Source: Ophiosphaerella korrae
Taxonomy: Eukaryota; Ascomycota; Dothideomycetes; Pleosporales; Phaeosphaeriaceae
Direction of reading: 5' to 3'
Assembly: GCA_028456385.1 (NCBI GenBank)
Contig: JALNQF010000451.1
Coordinates: 1-29,287 of the forward strand
Length of the DNA: 29,287 bases
Positions within the stretch are counted from its first letter, which is position 1. Every line of letters starts with the position of its first letter. A program made the translations under genes and the position numbers. Under the pieces are notes generated by a model. It worked only from the letters and a program-made list of their open reading frames with translations. It was not told the origin of the DNA and ran no database searches. Below are positions 10,907 to 22,613 of this stretch, in pieces.

Positions 10907-11486
10907 ATGTCTTCGCGTTCTAATTATAATAAGCTTCTTCTTGTTACTCGTGTTACTTATAACAGGGTTAAAATATTTCCTTGCGCCTATTATACTTAGT
11001 TAAAGCTTACTTGTCTTATATCTTTAAAAGATAGTAAACACTATAACAAGTGTATCCTAGCTAATATTTAATATAAGTATATACTATCTAGTGTTTCTCT
11101 TATAGAGTATAAGTATTTAATTTCTATATAGTCTCTTCTTACTAAATTGTATAGGGCGAGCTATTAACTAAGCTTAAGAGATACTATTATTATAGCTTAT
11201 AAAGGCTAAGGCTAAACATAAGCTAACTCTTTATAAGCTAGTAGATCTTTATTCTTGTATTAAGCGTCTTTGTAAGATAAAGGCGTATAATAACGCTAAA
11301 TTATCTAAATAGTCTTGTACCTTAGAAGCTAAGATAGACCTTAAGGATATAGTCTAGGCTATACTAGCTCCTACTACATTAGGCGTTCCTAACGCCTCTC
11401 TATTTAGTGCTAGTAGCGCTAATTTTCTTAGTTCGCTATAAGGCGCTCTAGGGGATTTTAACTTTAAAAGTCTTCTAGTTTCTTAG
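10907..11486 (+). pseudogene. Opposite-strand accessory gene of A2: Cys6 zinc-cluster and helical protein
   Basis: ATG at 10907 opens exon 1 (to 11108). Residues 26-58 follow the pattern C-x2-C-x6-C-x9-C-x2-C-x8-C, with Cys kept at 26, 36 and 49 and Tyr (TAT, a RIP form of TGT) at 29, 46 and 58. This spacing fits the fungal Zn(II)2Cys6 DNA-binding cluster. A 46-nt intron (11109-11154) follows, its donor now ATAAGT. Exon 2 (11155-11486) encodes a Lys/Ala/Leu-rich, probably coiled-coil stretch with A-K-A-K, K-I-K-A and L-E-A-K-I-D-L, then a Ser/Ala-rich tail. The spliced length is 177 codons plus stop, identical to A3. In-frame TAA/TAG at presumed Gln/Trp codons make it a pseudogene here. It overlaps the 3' end of gag-pol by about 59 bases on the other strand. 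The zinc-cluster assignment is by spacing only. Confidence 0.72.
11109..11154 (+). other. Predicted 46-nt intron in the A2 accessory gene (donor mutated)
   Basis: It reads ATAAGT...TTACTAAA...GTATAG. A3 has GTAAGT at the same donor, so the first base was lost by TpG to TpA. Removal joins the exon frames. Confidence 0.65.
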
Positions 11487-14400
11487 GGTAATTAAGATTA
11501 TCCTCTAGTTCTTATATTTTTTCCTATAGTTGTCCTTTTTCGTCTATTCCTATCTATTCTACTAAGTAGTAGTTTCTCCTATTATAAAACTAGTACTATA
11601 AGATTTCTTTAACTTCTTATTCTTCTTATTCTCTATACGTATCTACTTTGTATACTAGTAGTTTTGCTTCTAGTAGTACTTGTTCTAGTAGGGCTACGTA
11701 GAATATTAGGTATATCTTTATCTTGTTTAGTAGCTTTAATCTAAATATAACTAGTGTAACTTCTTTTTTAATTTTGTATAGTCCTATTTTAATATAGTCT
11801 AATTTTAAACTTAGGCGTTTACTCTTAATATTCTTTTGTACTAACTATACTTTTTCTCTCTCTTTAAATTAAGGTCTCTCTTTATACTTTCTATTATAGT
11901 ACTTTGCTATTTAATCTTATAGGAACTTTACGTCCTATCTTAATTAGTTGTATATATCTTTAAGTCTATTAGCGAAGTTTTCTCCTCTTAGAGACTAAGA
12001 TATCTAATTTCTTAGTATCTAGTATATGTTAGGTTCAAATCTATAGTTCGCAAAGAAAGGTAATACTCTTATTACTACGTTCTTTACGCTATTATATGCT
12101 AGTTGTACTATAGGTAGTAGCTATACCTAATTGTTCTAGTTGTAATTAAGGTAGTATCTTAGGTATTGTTCTACTATCTAATTTATTCGTTCTAACTATC
12201 TATCTATTTATAGGTAATATACTATAGACATTGTATATTTAATTCCTAATTACGCTATTATTGTTCCCTATAGTTTTAATATAAATTGTACGTCTTTATC
12301 TATAATAATCTTATCTAGTAGTCTATATTAACTAATTATAGTTCCTAGAACCTAGTATATAGTAACCTCTATCCTACTTTTTTCTTTATATAGTTTAAAG
12401 TATGTGTACTTTATAAGCTTATCTACTATTGTTAAGATTCTATTATATTTAACTCTTAATATTAGATCTTTAGATTTTAGTAACTTCGTAATAAAGTCTA
12501 TTGTAATAACTCCCTATAGTTATTCTAGTACTTCTACTAGTTGTAATATTCTATATAGTGTATGTCTATTATATTTATTTCTTTAATATTCTATATAGTC
12601 TTGTAGTACCTCTATTACTAATTGTTTTGCTTTTAGAATGTAGTAATCTTGTAGTAGTCTATCTAATATTTTCTCGATACCTTAGTAACTATATACTAGC
12701 AATTTATAGAATTGTCGTATAAATTCTCTCTAGATCTTCTTTAGGATATATATTCTTCTATAGGCTTATACGAATCGTTCTTAGATTTCTAGTTTTTCTA
12801 TTTCTTTAGATACTCCTTTCGTTGTTTTCTAAATCTATTTATCTAGCTTGCTACTCTTCCTTTTAAGTATTATAGCTATTTTATGTATATTTAGGACTAA
12901 GTGTCCTTCTTTGTTCTTAACTAGAACTATACTAGTAGCGCTTACTTCTTTTTATAAGTCTAGTCTTCTACTAAGGGCGTCTATAAACTAATTGTCTTTC
13001 CCTTTTATATATATAATTTCTATATTAAACGTTAATAAGTATTCCTACTATCTTGTATAGCGTTATAATAATTCTTTATTTGTTATAAATCCTATAAGGT
13101 TCTTGTAGTCTATATAGACTTTTATCTAATATTTTGCTCCTTATAGGTATACTCTCTATTACTTAAATACTTTATAGATTGCTAGTATTTCTTTGTTGTA
13201 GATTAGGTAGTTAAGTTCTACTATCTTTATTTTCTTAGAGAAGTACTCGACTAAGTATTCTTTTTTAGTCTCTAGGTCTTCCTATATTAGTACTATTCTA
13301 TAGACTAAGTTAGATGCGTCTATCTTTACTATTACTAGTAGGTCTAGGTTATATATTCTAATAACTAGGTTTTCTATAAACTTCTTCTTAATCTTCTTAA
13401 ATACCTCGTCGCATTCCTATATCTATTTAAATAGCGTGTCTTTTTTTATAAGTCTTGTTATTAGTTCTATATTTTTAGACTATTTTACTATTAACTTTCT
13501 ATAAAAGTTAGCTAGCCTATAAAATTATTATACCTCTTTTAGGTTTCTTAGTATTAGCTATTTATTAATTAACTTAATCTTCTCTAGATTAATCTTAATC
13601 TTTCCTAGTTCTATAATAAACCCTAGGAAATCTATTTCCTTTATATAGAACTTGTATTTTCTTATCTTAAGAAATATTTTAGCTTCTACTAGCTTTTCTA
13701 GTACTTTATATATATATTATACGTGCTCTTCCTCTATTTCTAAGAATATAAAGATATTGTCTAAGTATATAAATATAAATATATCTAAGTACTCTCTTAG
13801 TACTATATTAATTCTTTCTTAGAATACTACTAGTGTATTTATTAAGCTAAACAGTATAACTAAATATTTATATAATCTCTATTATGTTCTAAATACTATT
13901 TTCTATTTATCGCCTTCTTTAATTCTAATTTAGTAGTAGGCGTTCTAGATATCTAACTTTGTAAAGATCGTTGCTTTCTATAGTTTATCTTGTATTACGT
14001 CTATCTTTAGTAAAGGGTATTAGTTCTTGTTTATAACTATATTAGTTTTTCTAAAGTCTATATAAGGTCTTTTATTACTTATTCTTTTCTTGTCTATAAA
14101 GATAAGTCTATAAGCTACTAAGGATTTAGATTCTTTTATCTATCTCTTTTTTATTGCGTTTTAAATAAATACTTGTTTAATCTTTAATTCTTCTTCTATT
14201 TTCTAGTAGACTAGGCTCTATCCTACGTCTTTTCCTTCTTCTATTTCTATCGCTAAGTCCTATAGTTAATATTCTAAAAGGTAATCTTTAGGTTCTATAA
14301 GCTATTCTTCTTATTTCTTATATTCTTCTAGGAATTCTCCCTTGTAGGTGTTCTTGTAGGCCTTTAACGTGTCTATTTTATAGTAGTTAATCTTCTCTAT

Positions 14401-16893
14401 CCTCTAATTAATGTATAGGTTAGTTATCTATAACTATAGTATACCTAATATTATATCTTATTTGTTATTAATTGTTGTTATGTCTATAACTATATTTTTA
14501 ATTTCTAGTCCTTCTAACCTTAGTGTTAAAGGTGCTATCTTAAACTATATTAGTTCCTAGAATAGTTTTCCTTTAATTATACTTAGTTATTAAGGGTATT
14601 TCTTTATTATATACTTTATTCTCTATATTTCTATAAACTTCTTTAATATAAAGTTTCTTGTAGCTCTACTATTAATTATTAATTGTACTTTCTTTCTTTA
14701 GTATATACTTATTTTTGTAATATATAGGCTTCTTATACCTTCTAGTTTTTCTTACTTAGGTAACTTTATAAATTGTCTATCTTTCTAAGGCTATAGGCCT
14801 ACTTTAAGTTTATATTCTTTATATTTTAGATACTTATTGTATATATATTTATACTATAGTCCTCCTTAGACGCATTTCTTAGATAGTTTTAGGCTAGGTC
14901 TTACTACTAAATATCTATCTTCTAGGATTATTTCTTATCCTTAGATATCTTCTACTATAATTGCTCTTGTATAGTTATAGCCTTTTCTCTTTATAGGCTA
15001 TACGCTGTTATTTACTTTAGGGTTTCTATGTATAATACAATTCTTATTTAGGCACGATATCTATAATACTTTAAAGTATACTAGATATTTTAGATCTATT
15101 ATTTTGTTATCTCCTTCCTAGTATTTGCTTCTACTAGGTATATCTATTATTAGGATATAGTATACTACTAGTACTCTTAGTGTATAGGCTTTATTAATCT
15201 ATTGCGTCTTTCTTATAAAGTATTACTATTTTCTTAGTATAGGTATTCTTCTTACTATAACTATATATTACTTTATCTATTCTTAAAATAGTATAAACTT
15301 TATTTCTTTAGGATTACGTTCTTTCTAGTCTTTGTACGCTTCCTCTATACTTATAACTAGTAAGTATTTCTAAATAAACTTCTATTCTTTATTTTATTCC
15401 TCTATATTACTTATTATATAGCTATTATAACTATATATTATTAGCTAGGTATACTCTATATCTCTTATACTAACTTGTCTCTTACTTCTTTATAGTCCTT
15501 TAGAAGTAGTTATAGTAGTCTCTTTATCTAGTACTAGTCCTTTAGCCTAGATTAATAGTACTAGGGGCTCTTCTCCTTCTAGATCTTCTACTAGTAGGTC
15601 TATTACTTAGGCTATTTCTTCTAGCTAAGCTTTTATTCTTTCTTTTATTATAGCTACTCTCTATCTCTATTATAAGAAGTATTTTACTCTCTATTTACTA
15701 GAAAGATATATATAGTAGTTGTCTTTGTAATAAAAGGTCTAATAAAGTATTACGTATTATATTTCTTTACTCTTAGCTACTTTCTCTTAAGGTTTAGCTT
15801 ATACTTGTAGTACTTCTTTCTTCTTTTTAGTTGTCTTTAACTAGGTTTCTTTCTTTAGGTCTTTACTTTTATAGTCCTTTATAAAGTATCTAGGTTTTTT
15901 GTATTTATAATATGCTATATCCTTTCTCTTCTTTTACAATTAGTAGTCTTTTGTATAGTAGCCTAGTTTACTATAATTAAAGTACGTAAAGTCTTTATTC
16001 TTCTTTTTCTTTCTATCCTTATTAGCGTTAAGGATTATAGGGTCTCCCTTATTATAGTTCTAGGTGTAACCTCTATATTTATTCTTCTTCTATTCTCGAA
16101 GATTATTATTAATTTATATTACTTATTGCTTTAGGGCTTCTAGTGTCCTTAGTTTCTCTATATATATTATCTTGTATTAAATCTTAGAGTTTAGTCCTTA
16201 CTTAAATTGTAATATTAAAGCTAACTTATTCTATTCTATATTCTAGGATAGTTATTTAAACTATAATACGTACTTTAGAACACTTTAACTTTGTGTAAGC
16301 TTTTCTAGCTATTCTTTAGCTTGTTAGGTAACGTCTATATCCCTAAATACTACTCTTATTTATTTAGTAAAGTACTTGTAACTTCTAAAAATAGCTCTAG
16401 TTTCGTCCTTCTAGGTTATTAGAGAGTGTATTGTATAATCTATCTAGTAAGGTTTGTACTATCTTATCGCGTCTTCTTTAAGGTGCAACCTAATATATAT
16501 TACCTTCTTTTCTTCTATATCAAAGTATAGTACTTGTATATCTATCTAGAGTTATGCTAAAGTAATAAAAGGTCTTAGTTTCTCTCTTATTCTGTTAAAC
16601 TTCTTAAAGATAAGTATCTTAGGTAGTTTCTTTATTGTACTTATTACTAAACGTTATATAATTAGTTCTATCTAATTCTAACCTTTAATAATAGCTTTAA
16701 TTTATACTTTATTCTACTTTACGTAGTCTTGTAGTTCCTTATTCTATATTTCTAAAGTATTAATTACTATTTTTATATCTTCTTTATCTAAGATTAGATT
16801 GTTAATTTAGTCCTTAATTATTTCTTATATAGTACTATTAGACTTATAACTACTTTTAGAGGCTTTACTTATTTTAGTTAAACTTTCTACTAT
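11428..16893 (-). pseudogene. gag-pol of A2, full length, RIP-degraded
   Basis: The frame runs from 16893 (initiator now ATA) to an in-frame TAA at 11428, 1822 codons, with no net frameshift between the landmarks I checked. Gag has a charged N-terminal helical part and two knuckles (about 15871-15994), most of whose Cys and His positions now read Tyr. The protease motif at 14662-14673 reads N-S-R-A for D-S-G-A. The reverse transcriptase motif at 13756-13767 reads Y-L-D-N. RNase H follows. The integrase keeps Asp (12496-12498), Asp (12298-12300) and Glu (12190-12192), spaced 66 and 36 codons. The chromodomain is at about 11467-11625. Chromodomains of such elements bind methylated histone H3 and steer integration to heterochromatin, which suits the self-nesting here. 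Many TAA/TAG codons make it inactive. The true C-terminus is uncertain because RIP creates TAA/TAG. Confidence 0.9.
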
Positions 16894-16954
16894 CGTGTTA
16901 GCTAGACTGTGCGCTACTTACGCTTTACTTCTTGCAATAACTAAATCGGTAAGG
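16894..16954 (-). promoter_or_regulatory. Leader with presumed primer binding site of A2
   Basis: This 61-base leader reads, on the minus strand, CCTTACCGATTTAGTTATTG from the LTR. It has the same length as in P and A3. The primer is unknown; no adjacent TGG is present. Confidence 0.35.
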
Positions 16955-17450
16955 TATAATAGGGTGTTACTAGGGTTAACTCCTTAGTACCTAAAGGAGG
17001 TTAGTAGATTAAGAGTTAATAGTAAAAGCTTAGGTTATAATCTATAATAACTTATAAATAATAGAGGATGTTTTGTAACTATCTTGTATTAGCGTTCTAT
17101 AGTTAAAGGATTAAATTACTAATACTATCCTAACAATATACATCCTACTAACTATATACCTATATCTCTTAGCTAGCTTTATACTTTGTGTTTACTAAGA
17201 TTACAAATTACAAATTTATTACGTACTTAGCTTTATACTTTATATTTACTAAGATCGCGAATTGCAAATTTATTATATACTTAGCTTCGTACTTTATATT
17301 TACTAAGATCGCGAATTGCGAATGTATTATATATCCCTATTATAGTTAGCTTCCTAATCTAATTCGTTCTCCTATAGATTATATACGTTATTATTATCTA
17401 GGGCGGGGCTAATTAGCTTAAATTAGTTTTCTCTTGTTATAGCCGTAATA
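16955..17450 (-). repeat. 5' LTR of A2
   Basis: The 496-bp LTR starts TATAATAGGG and ends AGCCGTAATA. It is collinear with 10315-10810 without indels in the parts compared, including three 54-bp units at 17174-17335. Confidence 0.95.
17174..17335. repeat. Three 54-bp tandem repeats in the A2 right LTR
   Basis: Units start at 17174, 17228 and 17282, the exact counterparts of 10534-10695. Confidence 0.88.
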
Positions 17451-17455
17451 TACTT
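17451..17455 (+). repeat. Right target-site duplication of A2 (tactt)
   Basis: Exact copy of 10310-10314. The P sequence continues from 17456 in the interrupted reading frame. Confidence 0.9.
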
Positions 17456-20400
17456 CCTATAATAGAGATATAGAGTAGCTATAATAAAAGAAAGAATAAA
17501 AGCTTAGCTAGAAGAAATAGCCTAAGTAATAGACCTACTAATAGAAGATTTAGAAGGGGAAGAGCCCCTAGTACTATTAATCTAGGCTAAAGGACTAGTA
17601 CTAGATAAAAAGACTACTACAACTACCTCTAAAGGACTACAAAGAAGTAAAAGATAAGTTAGTATAAGAAGTATAAAGTATACCTAGCTAATAATATATA
17701 GTTATAATAGCTATATAATAAGTAATATAGAGAAACAAAATAAAGAATAGAAGTTTATTTAGATATACTTAATAGTTATAAGTATAGAGAAAGCGTATAA
17801 AGACTAGAAAGAACGTAATTTTAAAGAAATAAAGTTTATACAATTTTAAAAATAGATAAAGTAATATATAGTTATAGTAAGAAGAATACCTATATAGAAA
17901 GAATAGTAATACTTTATAAGAAAAACGTAATAGATTAATAAAGCCTATATACTAAGAGTACTAGTAGTATACTATATCTTAATAATAAATATACTTAGTA
18001 GAGATAAGTACTAAGAAAGGGATAATAAAATAATAAATCTAGAATATCTAGTATACTTTAAAGTATTATAGATATTATACCTAGATAAGAATTATATTAT
18101 ATATAAGAACCTTAAAGTAAATAATAACGTATAGCTTATAAGAAGAAGAGGTTATAATTATATAAGAGTAATTCTAGTAGAAAATATCTAGAGATAAAAA
18201 ATAATCCTAGAAGATAGATACGTAGTAGTAAAGCCTAGACTAAAGTTATTTAAGAAATATATCTAAAGAAGACTATAGTATAAATATATATATAATAAGT
18301 ATTTAAAATATAAAGAATATAAACTTAAAGTAGGCCTATAGCTTTAGAAAAATAGATAATTTATAAAATTACTAAAGTAAGAAAGGCTAAAAAGTATAAG
18401 AAGCTTATATATTATAAAAATAAGTATATACTAAGAAAAGAAAGTATAATTAATAATTAATAGTAAAGCTATAAGAAACTTTATATTAAAAAAGTTTATA
18501 GAGATATAAGGAATAAAATATATAATAAAAAAGTACCTTTAATAACTAAGTATAATTAAAGGAAAACTATTCTAGAAACCTATATAGTTCGAGACAGTAC
18601 CTTTAACACTAAGATTAGAAAGACTAGAAATTAAGAATATAGTTATAGATATAATAACAATTAATAATAAATAAGATATTATATTAGGTATACTATAGTT
18701 ATAGATAACTAACCTATATATTAATTAGAGAATAAGAAAAATTAATTACTATAATATAGATATACTAAAGGCTAATATAAGTACCTATAAAGGAGAATTC
18801 TCTAAAGAATATAAAAAATAAGAAAAATAGCTTATAGAGCTAGAGGATTACCTTCTAGAATATTAACTATAGGACTTAGCGATAGAATTAGAAGAAGGTA
18901 AAAACTTAGGATAGAGCCTAGTCTACTAAAAAATAGAAAAAGAATCTAAGATTAAATAAACGTTTATCTAAAACGTAATAAAAAAAAGATAAATATAAGA
19001 ATTTAAATCTTTAGTAGTATATAGACTTATATTTATAGATAAAAAAGAAATAAGTAATAAGAGACTCTACGTAGATTTTAGGAAAACTAACGTAATTATA
19101 AATAAAAACTAATACCTACTACTATAAATAGACAAGATATAAGATAAACTATAAAGAGTAAAGATCTTTACTAAACTAGATATCTAAAACGCTTACTATT
19201 AGATTAGAATTAAAAAAGGTAATAAGTAGAAAATAGCGTTTAGAATATAGTATAGACTATATAAATACTTAGTTATACTATTTAGCTTAATAAACGCACT
19301 AGTAGTATTCTAAGAAAGAATTAATATAGTACTAAGAGAGTACTTAGACGTATTTATATTTGCGTACCTAGATAATATCCTTATATTCTTAGAAATAGAG
19401 GAAGAATACGTATAATATATATATAAGGTACTAGAGAAACTAGTAAAAAATAAATTATTTCTTAAGATAAGAAAATGCAAGTTCTATATAAAAGAAATAG
19501 ACTTCCTAAGATTTATTATTAAACTAGGAAAAATTAAGATTAACTTAGAAAAAATTAGATTAATTAACAAATAGCTATAACTAAGAAACCTAAAAGAGGT
19601 ATAATAGTTTTATAGACTAGCTAACTTTTATAAGAAGTTAATAGTAAGATAGTCTAAAGATATAAAACTAATAACAAGACTTATAAAGAAAGATATACTA
19701 TTTAAATAAATAAAAGAATACGATAAGGTATTTAAAAAGATTAAGAAGAAGTTTATAGAAAACCTAGTTATTAGAATATATAACCTAGACCTACTAGCGA
19801 TAGTAAAAATAGATATATCTAATTTAGTCTATAGAATAGTACTAATATAAGAAGATCTAGAGACTAAGAAAGAATACTTAGTTAAATACTTCTCTAAAAA
19901 GATAAAAATAGTAGAACTTAATTACCTAATCTATAATAAGGAGATACTAGTAATCTATAAAGTATTTAAATAGTAGAGAGTATACCTATAAAGAGTAAAA
20001 TATTAGATAAAGGTTTATATAGACTATAAGAATCTTATAGAATTTATAATAAATAAAGAGTTATTATAACGCTATATAAGATAGTAAGAATTCCTATTAA
20101 CTTTTAATATAAAAATTATATATACAAAAGAGAAAGATAATTAGTTTATAGACGCTCTTAGTAGAAGACTAGACTTATAAGAAGAAGTAAATACTACTAG
20201 TATAGTTCTAGTTAAGAATAAAGAAAGATACTTAGTCCTAAATATACCTAAAATAGCTACAATACTTAAAAGAACAAGTAGTAAGCTAAATAAATAGATT
20301 TAGAAAATAACGTAAGAAGTATCTAAAGAAATAAAAAAACTAGAAATCTATAAAGGATTTATACAAGCCTATAGAAGAATATATATTCTAAGTAAGATTT

Positions 20401-21495
20401 AAAGAGAATTTATATAATAATTCTATAAACTACTAGTATATAGTTACTAAAGAATTAAGAAAATATTAGATAGACTACTATAAGACTATTATATTCTAAA
20501 AGTAAGATAACTAGTAATAGAAGTACTATAAGATTATATAGAATACTATAGAAATAAATATAATAAATATATACTATATAAAATACTATAGCTAGTAGAA
20601 GTACTAGAATAACTATAAAGAGTTATTACAATAGACTTTATTATAAAGCTACTAAAATCTAGAGACCTAATATTAGGAGTTAAATATAATAGAATCCTAA
20701 TAATAGTAAATAAACTTATAAAGTATACGTACTTTAGACTATATAAAGAAAAGAGTAGGATAGAGGTTACTATATACTAAGTTCTAGGAACTATAATCTA
20801 TTAATATAGACTACTAGATAAAATTATTATAGATAGAAATATACGATTTATATTAAAACTATAGGAAACGATAATAGCGCAATTAGGAATATATTACGTA
20901 ATATCTATAGTATATTAACTATAGATAGATAGATAATTAGAAAGAATAAATTAAATAGTAGAATAGTATTTAAGATACTACCTTAACTATAATTAGAATA
21001 ATTAGGTATAGTTACTACCTATAGCATAGTTAGTATATAACAGCGTAAAGAATATAGTAATAAAAGTATTACTTTTTTTTATAAACTATAGATTTAAACC
21101 TAATATATACTAGATACTAAGAGACTAGATATCTTAGTCTCTAAGAAGAGAAAACTTCGCTAATAAACTTAAAAATATATATAATTAACTAAGATAGGAT
21201 ATAGAATTCCTATATAATTAGATAGCTAAGTACTATAACAAGAAGTATAAAGAAAGACCTTAATTTAAAGAAAGAGAAAAAGTATAGTTAGTATAAAAGA
21301 ATATTAAGAGTAAGCGCTTAAGTTTAAAATTAGACTATATTAAGATAAGACTATACAAAATTAAGAAAGAAGTTATACTAGTTATATTTAGATTAAAGCT
21401 ACTAAACAAGATAAGAATATACTTAATATTCTACGTAGCCCTACTAGAATAAGTACTATAGAACGTAGAACTACTAGTATATAAAGTAGATATAT
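17456..21495 (+). pseudogene. pol region of P: protease, reverse transcriptase, RNase H, integrase
   Basis: This continues the Gag frame of 9101-10314 after A2. A Glu/Lys-rich linker leads to the protease, whose catalytic motif at 18459-18470 reads N-S-K-A. The reverse transcriptase has L-Y-V-D-F-R-K at about 19065 and Y-L-D-N at 19365-19376, the second catalytic Asp being lost by GATGAT to GATAAT. RNase H lies at about 19770-20190. The integrase zinc-binding region (20400-20560) has His and Cys changed to Tyr. The core keeps Asp (20634-20636), Asp (20832-20834) and Glu (20940-20942), the exact D,D35E spacing. The integrase C-terminal region runs to 21495, where A3 is inserted. All landmarks share one frame, so no net indel has occurred over 4 kb. 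Stops are TAA/TAG at Gln or Trp positions. Non-functional. Confidence 0.9.
21491..21495 (+). repeat. Left target-site duplication of A3 (tatat)
   Basis: tatat at 21491-21495 recurs at 28521-28525. The uninterrupted homologue in P0 reads gtagatacgtatagag, so the original target was probably tacgt before RIP. Confidence 0.8.
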
Positions 21496-21937
21496 TGTAA
21501 TAGGTGTTACTAGGGTCGACTTCCTAATACCTAATTAGGGGTTAGTAGATTAAGAGATAATAACAAAAGTTCGCGTTAGGATCTGTAATAACTATAAATA
21601 ATAGAAGATATTTTACAACTATCTTGTATTAGCGTTCTATAGTTAAAGGATTAAATTACTAATACTATCTTAATAATACGCATTACTACTAACTATATAC
21701 CTATACTTTTTAGCTAGCTTTGTACTTCGTATTTGCTAAGATTGTAAATTATAAATTTATTACGTATATAAATTTATACTTTATGTTTACTAAGATTGTA
21801 AATTACGAATTTATTACGTGTCCCTATTGTAGTTAGCTTCCTAGTTAAGTTCGTTGCCTTACAAGTCGTATGTATTGTTATTATCTATAGTAGGGCTAAT
21901 TAGTTTAAATTAGCTTTCCCTTGTTACTACTATAATA
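21496..21937 (-). repeat. 3' LTR of A3
   Basis: The 442-bp LTR starts TGTAATAGGTGTTAC and ends ACTACTATAATA. Differences from 28079-28520 in the first 120 bases are all transitions. Confidence 0.93.
21715..21822. repeat. Two 54-bp tandem repeats in the A3 left LTR
   Basis: Units start at 21715 and 21769. The array is one unit shorter than in A0 and A2, which accounts for the LTR length difference. Confidence 0.85.
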
Positions 21938-21951
21938 CTATTCCTTTCTCT
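21938..21951 (-). promoter_or_regulatory. Polypurine tract of A3
   Basis: The minus strand reads AGAGAAAGGAATAG next to the LTR. Confidence 0.65.
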
Positions 21952-22033
21952 AGGTAGGTTCTTATTTCTCCACCCTAGGCCTAAGGTTATTAGTCTAGTT
22001 TCTTTGTTTATCTCTAGTTCTTTATTATTCTCT

Positions 22034-22613
22034 ATATCTTTATATTCTAATTATAATAAACTTCTTCTTATTACTTGTGTTACTTGTAATAGGGTTAAAA
22101 TATTTCCTTACTCTTATTATACTTAGCTAAAACTTACGTGCTTTGTATCTTTAAAGGATAGTAAATACTATAATAAGTATATTCTAGCTAATGTTTAATA
22201 TAAGTGTACGCTATCTAGCGTTTCTTTTATAGAGTGTAAGTATTTAATTTCTATATAGTTTCTTCTTACTAAGTTATATAGGGTAAGCTATTAACTAAGC
22301 TTAAGAGACACTATTATTATAGCTTATAGTAGCTAAGGCTAAGTATAAGTTAACTCTTTATAAGCTAGTAGATCTTTATTCTTATATTAAGCGTCTTTAT
22401 AAGATAAAGGCTTATAATAACGCTAAATTGTCTAAATAGTCTTGTGCCTTAGAGGCTAAGATAGACCTTAAAGATGTAGTTTAGGCTACTCTAGCTCCTG
22501 TTGTATTAGACGTTCCTAACGCCTCTCTATCTAGTAGTAGTATTGTTAGTTTTCTTGATTTGCTATAAGGCGCTCTAGAAGGTTTTGATTTTAGAAGTCT
22601 TCTAGTTTCTTAG
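22034..22613 (+). pseudogene. Opposite-strand accessory gene of A3: Cys6 zinc-cluster and helical protein
   Basis: Exon 1 (22034-22235; start ATG now ATA) and exon 2 (22282-22613) have exactly the same lengths as in A2, giving 177 codons plus TAG. The Cys6 region is at residues 26-58; here Cys is kept at the third and sixth positions and is Tyr at the others. Read with A2, five of the six are seen directly as Cys in at least one of the two copies or explained by TGT to TAT. After the intron comes a helical stretch (A-K-A-K, K-I-K-A, L-E-A-K-I-D-L). Against A1, codon differences in exon 2 are largely synonymous (CTA/TTA, TTA/CTT, GAA/GAG, GCT/GCC) or conservative, with one multiple-of-three indel. 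This supports coding on this strand. The product may be a nuclear DNA-binding protein; that is inference from the cluster spacing. Confidence 0.74.
22236..22281 (+). other. Predicted 46-nt intron in the A3 accessory gene, consensus intact
   Basis: The donor is GTAAGT, the branch-like motif TTACTAAG and the acceptor ATATAG. The intron splits a codon after its first base and joins the two conserved frames. Such a short intron is normal for filamentous fungi. Confidence 0.72.

Larger units (their letters stand above)
10315..17450 (-). mobile_element. Element A2: complete chromovirus, subfamily A, minus strand
   Basis: This structurally complete element of 7136 bp has two 496-bp LTRs in the same orientation, a 6144-bp internal part and perfect tactt target duplications. 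Its gag-pol is on the minus strand and the accessory gene on the plus strand. It is inserted in the P gag-pol frame between the Gag knuckles and the protease. In the first half of the LTRs, every difference I see between the two copies is a transition, most in a CpA or TpG context. RIP therefore explains most of the divergence. Confidence 0.95.

Noticed and set aside
12404..12586. Open frame of 60 codons on the plus strand inside A2
   Set aside because: It is antisense to the integrase coding region, starts at a chance ATG, has low-complexity Ile/Leu/Ser/Tyr composition, and shows no sign of coding on that strand.
9101..21495. A ciliate-like genetic code with TAA/TAG read as Gln
   Set aside because: Stops also replace Trp, and the same TpG to TpA change alters Cys to Tyr, Asp to Asn and start ATG to ATA. 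The pattern is mutational on both strands, not a code change.
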